Assembly: GCA_030037785.1 (NCBI GenBank)
Contig: JASHQA010000302.1
Coordinates: 1-35,503, forward strand
Reading direction: 5' to 3'
Length of the DNA stretch: 35,503 nt
Source of the DNA: Streptosporangiaceae bacterium
GTDB taxonomy: Bacteria > Actinomycetota > Actinomycetes > Streptosporangiales > Streptosporangiaceae
Positions 17,303 through 23,931 of this stretch are shown piece by piece. Below the pieces are notes generated by a model. That model had not been told where the DNA came from. It made no database searches and saw only the letters and a list, made by a program, of their open reading frames with translations. Position 1 is the stretch's first letter, and every line of letters begins with the position of its first letter. Made by a program: the position numbers and the translations under genes.

Positions 17303-17422
17303 GTGATCTACCAGCACCCGCTGGCGTACCTGCTCGGCCTCGAGGGCGCGGCGCCGATGCGGGCAGTTCGCGGACCTCGGCAGCGGCAGTGCCCGAGTCG
17401 CCGCGAACGCGCTCGGCCGTGA
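17303..17422 (+). pseudogene. N-terminal remnant of a SAM-dependent methyltransferase
   Basis: The first about 19 residues (IYQHPLAYLLGLEGAAPMRA) match the conserved opening of a common actinobacterial methyltransferase family, then the frame degrades and stops. Just beyond, a different frame reads ALGRDTPVAVSWHFQVTPA and stops at 17468, which looks like the C-terminus of another gene. The 250-base gap between pyrF and the sigma factor is thus gene debris. Confidence 0.45.
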
Positions 17423-17454
17423 CACGCCCGTCGCGGTCAGCTGGCACTTCCAGG

Positions 17455-18741
17455 TCACTCCCGCCTGACGCGGCCTGCTGCTGCGGCCGCTTCGCCGGCG
17501 CGCCGGGCAGACAGCTGGCGCTCCTGCTCGTTGCTGGTCAGTGCGGCCGCACGCTCGAACTCGGCCTGCGCCTCAACGTGCCGGCCTAGCTTGCGCAGCA
17601 GGTCACCGCGGACGCTCGGCAGCAGGTGATAGTCCCGCAGCGCGGGCTCGTCCGCTAGCTGGTCGACGATGTCGAGGCCCGCCTGCGGGCCGTACGCCAT
17701 CGCGACCGCCACCGCGCGGTTCAGCTCGACCACCGGCGACGGCATCACGCCGGCGAGCACGGCATACAGCCCGGCGACGCGCGGCCAGTCGGTCTCCTCG
17801 GCCCGGAAGGCCCGCGCGTGGCACGCGGCGATCGCCGCCTGCAGCGCGTACGGCCCGCGCTCGCCGCCGAGGCGGACGGCCCGGTCAAGGGCTGCGAGCC
17901 CGCGGCTGACCAGCAGCCGGTCCCACCGGGTCCGATCCTGGTCGAGCAGCAGGACGGGCTCGCCAGCCTCATCGGTCCGGGCCGGGATCCGGGACGCCTG
18001 GATCTCGAGCAGCGCCACCAGGCCGTGCACCTCGGGCTCGGCTGGCGCGAGCTGCGCTAGCACCCGGCCGAGCCGGACAGCCTCGGCGCACATGGCCGGG
18101 CGCATCCAGTCGTCGCCGACCGTGGCCGAGTAGCCCTCGTTGAAGATCAGGTAGATCACCTCGAGCACCGAGCCCAGCCTGGCCGGGCGCTCCTCCGCTG
18201 CGGGCACATCGAACGGCACGTGTGCCTGCGCGAGGGTCTTCTTCGCTCGCACGATGCGCTGGGCGACGGTCGGCTCGGGTACCAGATAGGCCCTGGCGAT
18301 CTCCGTCGTGGTCAGGCCGCCCAGCAGCCGCAGCGTCAACGCAACCCTAGCCGGGAGCGACAGCACCGGATGGCACGCGGTGAAGATGAGTCGGAGCAGG
18401 TCGTCGTCGATGTCGTCGCGGAACGCCCGGTCGAAGTCCGGCGTCGCCGACTCCCCCTCGGTGGCCAGCGTGCGACCGAGCTGGGCATACTTCTTCTGGA
18501 GTTCGGCGCTGCGGCGGAACTCGTCGATCGCGCGGCGCTTGGCCACGGTCATCAGCCAGGCACCGGGATTGCGCGGCACCCCGGCTGCGGGCCACTGCTC
18601 GAGAGCGGCGACGACGGCATCCTGGGCCAGGTCCTCGGCCAGGCCGATGTCGCGCGTGTAGTGCGCGAGGCCGGCGATGAGCCGGGCGGACTCCATCCGG
18701 ATGACAGCCTCGATCGCGGCCTTCGCCCTCGCGTCCGTCAC
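17455..18741 (-). CDS. ECF42-type RNA polymerase sigma factor
   Basis: A 428-residue ECF sigma factor with a long C-terminal helical extension. Region 2 holds AEDLAQDAVVAALEQWP and NPGAWLMTVAKRRAIDEFRR; region 4 holds LLGGLTTTEIARAYLVPEPT. Residues about 190-428 form the TPR-like extension (IYLIFNEGYSAT, LNRAVAVAMAYGP) that marks ECF42. These factors usually sit beside a YCII/DGPF gene; here the only YCII gene is 5.8 kb to the left. Its stop slightly overlaps gene debris on the other strand. This is the last clearly host gene before the provirus. Confidence 0.88.
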   Translation of the reverse strand: MTDARAKAAIEAVIRMESARLIAGLAHYTRDIGLAEDLAQDAVVAALEQWPAAGVPRNPGAWLMTVAKRRAIDEFRRSAELQKKYAQLGRTLATEGESATPDFDRAFRDDIDDDLLRLIFTACHPVLSLPARVALTLRLLGGLTTTEIARAYLVPEPTVAQRIVRAKKTLAQAHVPFDVPAAEERPARLGSVLEVIYLIFNEGYSATVGDDWMRPAMCAEAVRLGRVLAQLAPAEPEVHGLVALLEIQASRIPARTDEAGEPVLLLDQDRTRWDRLLVSRGLAALDRAVRLGGERGPYALQAAIAACHARAFRAEETDWPRVAGLYAVLAGVMPSPVVELNRAVAVAMAYGPQAGLDIVDQLADEPALRDYHLLPSVRGDLLRKLGRHVEAQAEFERAAALTSNEQERQLSARRAGEAAAAAGRVRRE

Positions 18742-18812
18742 ACCGCCCGATCACACCACCGGCGCTCCGGCTGAGCAACTCGCCCGCCGCGACCACAGCT
18801 CCTCAGGGCTCC

Positions 18813-18864
18813 GCGCCAGCCCCCAGCCGCGGACGCGCCAGCCCCCCGCCGCGGACGCGCCAGG
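18813..18864. repeat. 22-base tandem repeat, about 2.4 copies
   Basis: Two consecutive 22-base units starting GCGCCAGCCCCC differ at one base, followed by a partial third. They lie in the noncoding gap between the sigma factor and the provirus genes. Confidence 0.7.
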
Positions 18865-18875
18865 ACTCTCCACCT

Positions 18876-18924
18876 ATCTCGCGCGGTAAGCCGAGTGATA
18901 TGTCCGGGTATGCGCGCGCGAGAT
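18876..18924. other. Interrupted dyad in the host-provirus gap
   Basis: ATCTCGCGCG and its exact complement are separated by 29 bases. It lies where gene content changes from host to provirus and could be part of an attachment region, but the other end of the element is outside the window, so this is a guess. Confidence 0.3.
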
Positions 18925-18934
18925 CGGTGTTTTG

Positions 18935-19120
18935 TCAGTCTGTCAAGCTCACGGCGTCGCCGCACGTCAGATCGTTGTGCAACTGTTGCCTAGCGTGCTG
19001 CGCGGGCATCTGATCTGACATTTCCATGACATGCGCTGGCAGGTCGCGGGCGTGCGCGTCCCACCATGCGGCGAGGTACCCAACCGCCACGATGCCGAGC
19101 GCGGCGAGCAGCCAGAGCAC
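18935..19120 (-). CDS. Small membrane protein at left end of provirus
   Basis: A 61-residue protein with a GTG start one base after the stop of the lipoprotein gene, so translation is coupled. Residues 2-20 form one membrane span; the remainder is polar with several His and Met. No family recognised. Together with the lipoprotein it may be cargo expressed during lysogeny. Confidence 0.5.
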   Translation of the reverse strand: MLWLLAALGIVAVGYLAAWWDAHARDLPAHVMEMSDQMPAQHARQQLHNDLTCGDAVSLTD

Positions 19121-19121
19121 G

Positions 19122-19508
19122 CTAGTACCCGAGAGTCGCGCAGACGTCGGCTATCGCGGTCCCGTCGTCGGCCACGGCAGCGAAGTATGAGTCAGGCGGC
19201 TCTGGCGTCCCGGTCAGCGTCGAGGCATCGGTTTCGTACTGGCGCACGGCGTTGTCCAGAATCGACGCCGTGTCACTGGCGGCGTTGGTCCTGCCCATCG
19301 TGATAGTGGCGCGTTCCCAGTCCTGCACATCGCCCGCATTCCAGTACCGGGCAACCACGCTGTAGTCATTGCAGACCGCCTGGTTGGCGCTGGCGCTTCC
19401 CGCGCTGGCCGAGTGCGTCGGCGCGGGCCTGGGCGCCGCGTGACTGGTGCAGCCTGCGACCGCCAGGACCATGCCGGCGATGACCGAGCGCCCGATGAAA
19501 CCGCGCAT
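19122..19508 (-). CDS. Putative lipoprotein
   Basis: A 128-residue protein. The signal (RGFIGRSVIAGMVLAVAGC) ends in lipobox VAGC at Cys20, followed by a Ser/Ala/Pro linker. The mature part contains NDYSVVARYWNAGDVQDWE and ends with DVCATLGY, with a likely Cys pair. A purine-rich GGGGGAGA lies 2 bases upstream of the ATG. Surface lipoproteins encoded at prophage edges often alter the host envelope or block superinfection; that role is inferred. It could also be the last host gene. Confidence 0.65.
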   Translation of the reverse strand: MRGFIGRSVIAGMVLAVAGCTSHAAPRPAPTHSASAGSASANQAVCNDYSVVARYWNAGDVQDWERATITMGRTNAASDTASILDNAVRQYETDASTLTGTPEPPDSYFAAVADDGTAIADVCATLGY

Positions 19509-19529
19509 TCTCTCCCCCTGAAAATAGGC

Positions 19530-19609
19530 GCGGCCCGCAGCATCTAGGGAGCTACATCTCTCCCCTTGGGCTAAGGGGGAGAGTCGTGGCGTTGGACGCT
19601 GCGGGCCGC
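19530..19609. other. Nested hairpin: long outer stem enclosing an inner stem
   Basis: An outer perfect 12-base stem (19530-19541 with 19598-19609), extended by two further pairs after one mismatch, encloses an inner 8-10 base stem (19558-19567 with 19573-19583, one bulge). It lies directly upstream of the lipoprotein gene, whose leader would start within it. It could be a terminator for the 106-residue gene, an attenuator or a small structured RNA. Confidence 0.6.
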
Positions 19610-19666
19610 TGATTCCTGGCAACGCGGACGGTGGCGAGAGCGCGCCAGGAGCTTTCCGGCTGACGC

Positions 19667-19987
19667 TCAGACGCGAGCAGGGATCAGGAGACGCGCGGTC
19701 CTGTCAGCCTCGCCGGGGTCGCCGTGGACGGAGACGTTCAGGACGTCATCGCCCCAGACGAGCGTTCCGGCCACGCCGCCGTCGCGGTACTCGGCTGGCA
19801 CGGTCGCGGCAATGATCACGTCATCCTGCGGGATCAGGAACTGCCGCGACAGCATGGCGCAGAACTGAGTCAGAGCTTCGGTTGCCCAGTCCGCGCCGTC
19901 GCCGGGTACCTCGGCCGCCATGTTGTCGGCTTCGGCTTCGTACTCGGCTATCGGGAACACTGCCGGGCTCTTGGGCTTGCTAGTCAT
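19667..19987 (-). CDS. Conserved-looking 106-residue protein of unknown function
   Basis: The ATG has GGGGGG 5 bases upstream. The protein is acidic and soluble, with a helical middle (ADWATEALTQFCAMLSRQFL) and a beta-rich C-terminus (GGVAGTLVWGDDVLNVSVHG). It follows the GntR gene on the same strand. No family recognised. Confidence 0.6.
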   Translation of the reverse strand: MTSKPKSPAVFPIAEYEAEADNMAAEVPGDGADWATEALTQFCAMLSRQFLIPQDDVIIAATVPAEYRDGGVAGTLVWGDDVLNVSVHGDPGEADRTARLLIPARV

Positions 19988-20068
19988 GCTGGCCCCCCAT
20001 AGGTAGGCGGTCTGATGCTGCCCGGCTGGGCAGTGATCACCTAGCTACCCCGTCCGTGGTGGTCCTAA

Positions 20069-20078
20069 CACGTGCTAG
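20069..20078. repeat. CACGTGCTAG copy 1
   Basis: This ten-base sequence overlaps the stop codon of the GntR gene and recurs exactly at 20355-20364. With copy 2 it brackets the regulator gene, as operators often do. Confidence 0.45.
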
Positions 20079-20293
20079 ACGACAAAGGTTCCCCAACCCT
20101 GTTCCGTCCGGACGAGCCCGCGCTCCATAAGCAGACGGAACGCTCGCAGCACCGTGTTTCTCGACACCGCGTAGCGCTCCATCAGGTCGGCCACGACTAG
20201 CTGCTCACCCGAGCCAAGCTCTCCGGAACTGATCTGCCGGGCAACGTCGTCAGCTATGCGCCTGTACGGCGCCGTGGCCTCGCGTGGCGACAT
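20075..20293 (-). CDS. GntR-type winged-helix repressor
   Basis: A 72-residue protein that is only the GntR DNA-binding domain: YRRIADDVARQISSGELGSG, then VVADLMERYAVSRNTVLRAF and LLMERGLVRTEQGWGTFVV with the wing. No ligand domain follows. Minimal GntR proteins of this kind control actinobacterial integrative elements and plasmids. It is divergent from the rightward small-gene operon, so it probably keeps the provirus quiet. Confidence 0.82.
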   Translation of the reverse strand: MSPREATAPYRRIADDVARQISSGELGSGEQLVVADLMERYAVSRNTVLRAFRLLMERGLVRTEQGWGTFVV

Positions 20294-20354
20294 AGCAAAA
20301 GCCTAAGTGCTCACCACGTCTTACGATCCCCTCAGCCCGCCTAGGCCGACCTGG

Positions 20355-20364
20355 CACGTGCTAG
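20355..20364. promoter_or_regulatory. CACGTGCTAG copy 2, overlapping a candidate -10 box
   Basis: The repeat runs into TAGCAT at 20362-20367, a good -10 box for the rightward operon starting at 20408. A repressor bound to this sequence would cover the promoter. No convincing -35 box is seen. Confidence 0.45.
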
Positions 20365-20407
20365 CATGAGCAGGCACTATTCCCTGCCCGACCTGGGGAG
20401 GCAGCCA

Positions 20408-20551
20408 ATGTCACTCAACTTCGAAACGGAAGCGCGAGCCGTCTATCTGCCGCGCCATGCCCGGCCAGTCCGGCTAACGCCGCTGGCGCTATCCATCCCG
20501 GCCATATGGCTATGCGCCATGCTGACGGTCGCCGCGATATGGCCGAGGTAA
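20408..20551 (+). CDS. Small membrane protein
   Basis: A 47-residue protein. GGGAGG lies 6 bases upstream of the ATG, which sets this start over an earlier in-frame ATG at 20366. Residues 24-44 (LTPLALSIPAIWLCAMLTVA) form one membrane span. It is the first gene of the rightward operon. No family recognised. Confidence 0.6.
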   Translation: MSLNFETEARAVYLPRHARPVRLTPLALSIPAIWLCAMLTVAAIWPR

Positions 20552-20751
20552 ATCCAGCGCAGATCACCCTGCGAACGCTCCAGGACGCCTACGGGGATCG
20601 GTTCACTATCGCCGAAGTTGAGCATCTGTGGATAGCAGTATCCAGCGACCTCCGGCCAGGAAAAACCGTGCTGCTCTACGGGGAGTCGCCGGCCGAGCTA
20701 TACCACGCGCTCCGAGTCCTGACCACCACGGGGAAGCCTGCGCTAGAGTAG
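20539..20751 (+). CDS. Small soluble protein of unknown function
   Basis: A 70-residue protein whose ATG lies inside the end of the previous gene, so it is translationally coupled. It is soluble, with a helical start (ITLRTLQDAYGDRFTIAEVE) and a C-terminal helix (AELYHALRVLTTTGK). No family recognised. Confidence 0.6.
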   Translation: MAEVNPAQITLRTLQDAYGDRFTIAEVEHLWIAVSSDLRPGKTVLLYGESPAELYHALRVLTTTGKPALE

Positions 20752-20761
20752 GGGGCCATTA

Positions 20762-20866
20762 ATGCGCAGAGCAATTATTGCCGCAGCCAACATCATGGCC
20801 AGCGCGCTATGCACCGGCCTGCTGATAGCCGTGGCGTGGTACGTAGTCTATGAATGGAGAGGGTAA
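20762..20866 (+). CDS. 34-residue membrane protein
   Basis: GGGGG lies 6 bases before the ATG. The whole product is one hydrophobic helix flanked by RR at the start and EWRG at the end. Its stop overlaps the next start (TAATG). Confidence 0.5.
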   Translation: MRRAIIAAANIMASALCTGLLIAVAWYVVYEWRG

Positions 20867-20949
20867 TGAAGGTGCTAATACTGCGTATCGTGCTGGGGGT
20901 GATAGCAGCATTCCTGCTCCTGCCCATCCTGATAGTCATATTCAGGTAG
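20866..20949 (+). CDS. 27-residue membrane peptide
   Basis: Starts in the TAATG overlap with the preceding gene. Nearly all residues are hydrophobic (VLGVIAAFLLLPILIVIF). Such tiny membrane peptides may be regulators or toxins; the sequence does not decide. Confidence 0.45.
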   Translation: MKVLILRIVLGVIAAFLLLPILIVIFR

Positions 20950-20971
20950 CCGCAATCAATCAGGGGGAAAC

Positions 20972-21346
20972 ATGGCAAGGAAAATGGTAGAAGTCCTCGC
21001 GTGCGACATATGCGAGACGGATCGCAAGGTGACGGCAGTCACTATCGACGGGCGCCAGCTTGACCTGTGCGCCAGGCATCGCCAGCCAATCACGGCTCTG
21101 CTCGGCAGGCTCAGGACTGCCGCAGCTACGCCCGCAGCCAAGCCCGAGGGGGCCGGCAAAAGCGAGCCCATCGGTATCCGAGAATGGGCTCGCGCCCACG
21201 GGTACGAGGTCGCGGACAAAGGCAAGATTGCGCGACACATCGCGGACGAATACCAGGCCGCGCACCAGTCGGCGCAAGTAGTCACCGTCCCATTCCGGGC
21301 CCCCGCCATGGCAGGCAGCCGGAACGGGGGATCTATCGACAGCTAA
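20972..21346 (+). CDS. Lsr2-like DNA-binding protein with N-terminal zinc finger
   Basis: A 124-residue protein. The N-terminus has a C-x2-C...C-x2-H finger (CDICETD, then LCARH). Residues about 68-98 (IREWARAHGYEVADKGKIAR, then HIADEYQAAH) match the C-terminal domain of Lsr2, the actinobacterial nucleoid protein that binds AT-rich DNA. The RGR minor-groove motif is replaced by DKGK. A viral Lsr2-like protein could silence or counter-silence the AT-richer provirus. It is the last gene of the rightward operon, followed by a terminator. Confidence 0.75.
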   Translation: MARKMVEVLACDICETDRKVTAVTIDGRQLDLCARHRQPITALLGRLRTAAATPAAKPEGAGKSEPIGIREWARAHGYEVADKGKIARHIADEYQAAHQSAQVVTVPFRAPAMAGSRNGGSIDS

Positions 21347-21366
21347 CCCTGAACGCTACGGAGCAA

Positions 21367-21404
21367 AAGATCGCCCTCTGAGCTAACGGTCAGGGGGCGA
21401 TCTT
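21367..21404. terminator. Bidirectional terminator between convergent operons
   Basis: A 15-pair stem with one G-T pair and an 8-base loop, flanked by A-rich sequence on the left and TTCCTTAT on the right. It lies between the ends of the rightward small operon and the leftward late operon and can serve both. Confidence 0.8.
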
Positions 21405-21406
21405 CC

Positions 21407-22306
21407 TTATGTGACGTATTCAAGGAATGTTGTCAGAATGTCAACGGTCGCGGTGCTGCCACTACTATTCGTATATGTCAGCAATGCGGGCACCCGTGCC
21501 AGCGCGACAGTTGTGCTAGCCGACGTGACCGACGCAGCAGACCATATATTAAGTCCGCTGCCTATCATGTTAGTGACGGTCGGGTATCCGAGAGTAATGC
21601 TTATTTTCTCAGTTGAAGTGATAGTCAGGTAAATCTGCCCGCAGTACAGCGGGAACAACAGGCTATGCGTTGATCCGTTAGCGAGAGTGTCCACATATCC
21701 GACCGGCATTCCCTGGCTAAGCCCGTTGCCGTCAGCGAAATAGCCGGGCACTGTGCCGGTAAAATAGCTGACGTTTCGCCAGTCATGGCGGCCCGGTGCA
21801 TGAGTAGTCTCGTCTATCGCTATCTCTACTGTCGCGCTGTAAGTCGGATCAGGGTTACTTAGAGCAAACTGCACTGTGACAGCTTCCACGGGACCATTGC
21901 CCAGCACTGGCCACTGTGAGGCTTGCTCGGCTGCCGGCACTATCCAGTCCTGTTCTGCGATTGTGTGCCCGTTGGCATCATTCCAGTAAACGCTCACGTC
22001 GATAAACGGCATGGTCGCGCTGCCGCTAGACATGTAAGCGTTGACATAGATGTAATAGCCAGGCTTGGCGAACGTGTAACTAGATGTAGTAGTCGTGCTG
22101 TCCTTAGCCACCGTGAATGTGGTTGCAGTCAGAACGCTATCGAAGCCGTGCAATAGCGGCGTCCCCTGGCTGGATATGTCATCGGCAATGGTTGACGTAG
22201 GGCTACTCGATATCTGCGATATCTGTGTCTGCTGGTTAGTCGCCGTGGCGAGCCCGGCGGCGATTAGCTGGCTCGCGGTGGCGGGGTTAGAGAATGATGC
22301 GCCCAC
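21407..22306 (-). CDS. Beta-rich virion surface (spike) candidate
   Basis: A 299-residue protein with a GTG start just after the stop of the previous gene; GGGGG lies 5 bases upstream. It is rich in Thr, Ser, Val and Gly with alternating beta-strand patterns (YTFAKPGYYIYVNAYMSSGS, VTVQFALSNPDPTYSATVEI) and almost no Lys. The N-terminal about 40 residues are helical and could anchor it. As the last gene of the morphogenesis operon, after an internal terminator, it may be a receptor-binding spike. This is inferred from composition and position. Confidence 0.6.
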   Translation of the reverse strand: MGASFSNPATASQLIAAGLATATNQQTQISQISSSPTSTIADDISSQGTPLLHGFDSVLTATTFTVAKDSTTTTSSYTFAKPGYYIYVNAYMSSGSATMPFIDVSVYWNDANGHTIAEQDWIVPAAEQASQWPVLGNGPVEAVTVQFALSNPDPTYSATVEIAIDETTHAPGRHDWRNVSYFTGTVPGYFADGNGLSQGMPVGYVDTLANGSTHSLLFPLYCGQIYLTITSTEKISITLGYPTVTNMIGSGLNIWSAASVTSASTTVALARVPALLTYTNSSGSTATVDILTTFLEYVT

Positions 22307-22654
22307 TTAATCCCCCGGTACCGTCTGGACGCCGCTGATTACCAGCGTCGCCGTGGCGAGCGGCGTCCCGCCCGTCCATATGCCGACCAGCGTCATGCCC
22401 GTATAGAGAGTCACGCCCGACACTGACGCGGTGTCGTCATTGCCTGCCTGGCTTGCGCCCTGAAAATTCGGCTGCGTCGCGGTATTCAGGTAGAGATAGA
22501 ACGCGGGGATATCGAGGTCACTCGACACAATGCACTGTGCTGTCTCGGGAATCCACGTGACGCCTGGTATCCCCGGGCCAAGCGTGACCTGACCGTCGCC
22601 ACTGTTATTCAGCGTCACACTCGCGGACGCGCTTAGCTGGACTGTTCTGGGCAC
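22307..22654 (-). CDS. Beta-rich minor virion protein candidate
   Basis: A 115-residue protein with a GTG start and GGAGA 6 bases upstream. Composition is that of a small beta barrel (VQLSASASVTLNNSGDGQVT, LATATLVISGVQTV). It is coupled to the next gene (TAAGTG). A vertex or spike-base role is plausible but unproven. Confidence 0.55.
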   Translation of the reverse strand: MPRTVQLSASASVTLNNSGDGQVTLGPGIPGVTWIPETAQCIVSSDLDIPAFYLYLNTATQPNFQGASQAGNDDTASVSGVTLYTGMTLVGIWTGGTPLATATLVISGVQTVPGD

Positions 22655-22676
22655 ACTGTCTCTCCAAATGAAAATA

Positions 22677-22692
22677 GCCCGCCGAAGCGGGC
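22677..22692 (-). terminator. Internal UUCG-loop terminator
   Basis: In the leftward transcript GCCCGC-TTCG-GCGGGC is followed by TATTTT. It lies between the 158-residue and 115-residue genes and should reduce expression of the last two genes of the operon. Confidence 0.75.
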
Positions 22693-22708
22693 TTTGATTA
22701 GCTGGTGA

Positions 22709-23185
22709 TTAATAGCGCTCGGTCAGGACCACTACACGGCAGGCGCCCGACGTCGAGGTATTGGTCGCGTAAACCGCCTCCTGGTGAAAGATGGGCGGGG
22801 ACCACGCCGACTCGGCCATGTATCCGCCGTTCGGGAAATCAGCCGCGACGTTGGCCGTGCTATAGCATTCCTGCTCAACAGTGCTGATCACGATGGCGGC
22901 GTCAACGGGCTGGATATACGCGCGGTGCCGCGACAGGTCGCGCGGGAGTAGCTGAGCGACGCTCGGCGAGCCCGCCGAGCTTGCGGGAATGACGACGGTC
23001 GAGTAGACCCCGGTAACCACCGGGTCCCTGGCAGTCGTGACCTTGCCCGTTACCCTGATCGGCTCGTATTCCGACTCGGAGCTCTTGCGCTCGGCGGTGC
23101 TGCTCTCGGCGCCTGGCCGTACCGGGTGAGACGCGGCCTGCTCGGTCAGCCCGGACTGATAGCCGTAGGCATTGTCATATCTCAT
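22709..23185 (-). CDS. Virion protein candidate of unknown function
   Basis: A 158-residue protein starting in an ATGA overlap with the preceding gene. The first about 45 residues are polar and probably disordered; the rest alternates beta strands (VYSTVVIPASSAG, AIVISTVEQECYSTANVAA, CRVVVLTERY). It is the last gene before an internal terminator. No family recognised. Confidence 0.6.
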   Translation of the reverse strand: MRYDNAYGYQSGLTEQAASHPVRPGAESSTAERKSSESEYEPIRVTGKVTTARDPVVTGVYSTVVIPASSAGSPSVAQLLPRDLSRHRAYIQPVDAAIVISTVEQECYSTANVAADFPNGGYMAESAWSPPIFHQEAVYATNTSTSGACRVVVLTERY

Positions 23186-23568
23186 ACGGGAATCACTTCC
23201 GGGATCTTGTCAGTAAGGTCTGTCAGCCTCGCGAGCCCGATCAGGATAAGAGCCCCGCCGATCACGACCATGGCCGCGCGAATCACCAGGTTGCGCACGC
23301 CGCTAAATGTCGGCAGGCCGAGCACTGATGACGCGACGGTGCCCGCTGTATTGCTGGCCTGCTGGCTGACGCTCTCATTTTCCGATGGCGCGGCATTGCT
23401 GCTGCTCTCCGAGTGCAGTTTCTCGCCCTCGGCCATTGCCTCGGCTTCGGTCGCATAGGGACCGTAGTAATAGCTGACCAGGACATTAGCCAGGCTCTCG
23501 GCGAGATTCTGATGGATTACATCGCCGTCTACAGAGTCGTAATACCAGCCCGCTCCTGTGCCTGACAT
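23182..23568 (-). CDS. Membrane protein with C-terminal span
   Basis: A 128-residue protein. The N-terminal part holds SYYYGPYATEAEAMAEGEKL, which resembles a small sporulation-repeat-like or substrate-display fold. A Ser/Glu-rich linker follows, then one span at about 100-120 (VIRAAMVVIGGALILIGLAR). Starts in a TAATG overlap with the upstream gene. A candidate internal-membrane virion protein. Confidence 0.6.
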   Translation of the reverse strand: MSGTGAGWYYDSVDGDVIHQNLAESLANVLVSYYYGPYATEAEAMAEGEKLHSESSSNAAPSENESVSQQASNTAGTVASSVLGLPTFSGVRNLVIRAAMVVIGGALILIGLARLTDLTDKIPEVIPV

Positions 23569-23918
23569 TAGCTGGTTACCTGCCCGGCGACGTCCACGCC
23601 GCCGACCGACGCGTTAGCGCTGGCAATCTTGTTTGTCTGCGGGTTGACGGCGTTAGCGTGACGGTGGCTGAAATCAAGAGCGATCAGGACGGTTCCGCCG
23701 ATCACAAAGATTGTCGGGTCTTTAGCGATTAGCGATACGCCCGCCACGATTGCCGCAGCGGTAAGCGTCGCCGTCTGCCGGGACTTATCGAGAGTGACGT
23801 TATTAGGGGGTGCCGACCTGCTATCGGCGACGCTCGGCAATGCGTGGTCGTAGACCGCGTAAACCACTGTCGCGACTGCGAGTCCGGTAATAAGGCTTGC
23901 CTCGGGCTTCAATGCCAT
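23568..23918 (-). CDS. Membrane protein with two to three spans
   Basis: A 116-residue protein. Hydrophobic segments lie at about 8-25, 49-66 and 69-83. The C-terminus is polar. AAGGGA lies 10 bases upstream. Its place in the run of overlapping membrane-protein genes suggests an internal-membrane component of the virion. Confidence 0.6.
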   Translation of the reverse strand: MALKPEASLITGLAVATVVYAVYDHALPSVADSRSAPPNNVTLDKSRQTATLTAAAIVAGVSLIAKDPTIFVIGGTVLIALDFSHRHANAVNPQTNKIASANASVGGVDVAGQVTS

Positions 23919-23931
23919 GTTCTGTAATCCC

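Noticed and set aside
16583-17422. A 279-codon rightward open frame
   Set aside because: Mostly antisense to pyrF; only its last 40 codons carry a recognisable methyltransferase remnant, which is reported separately.
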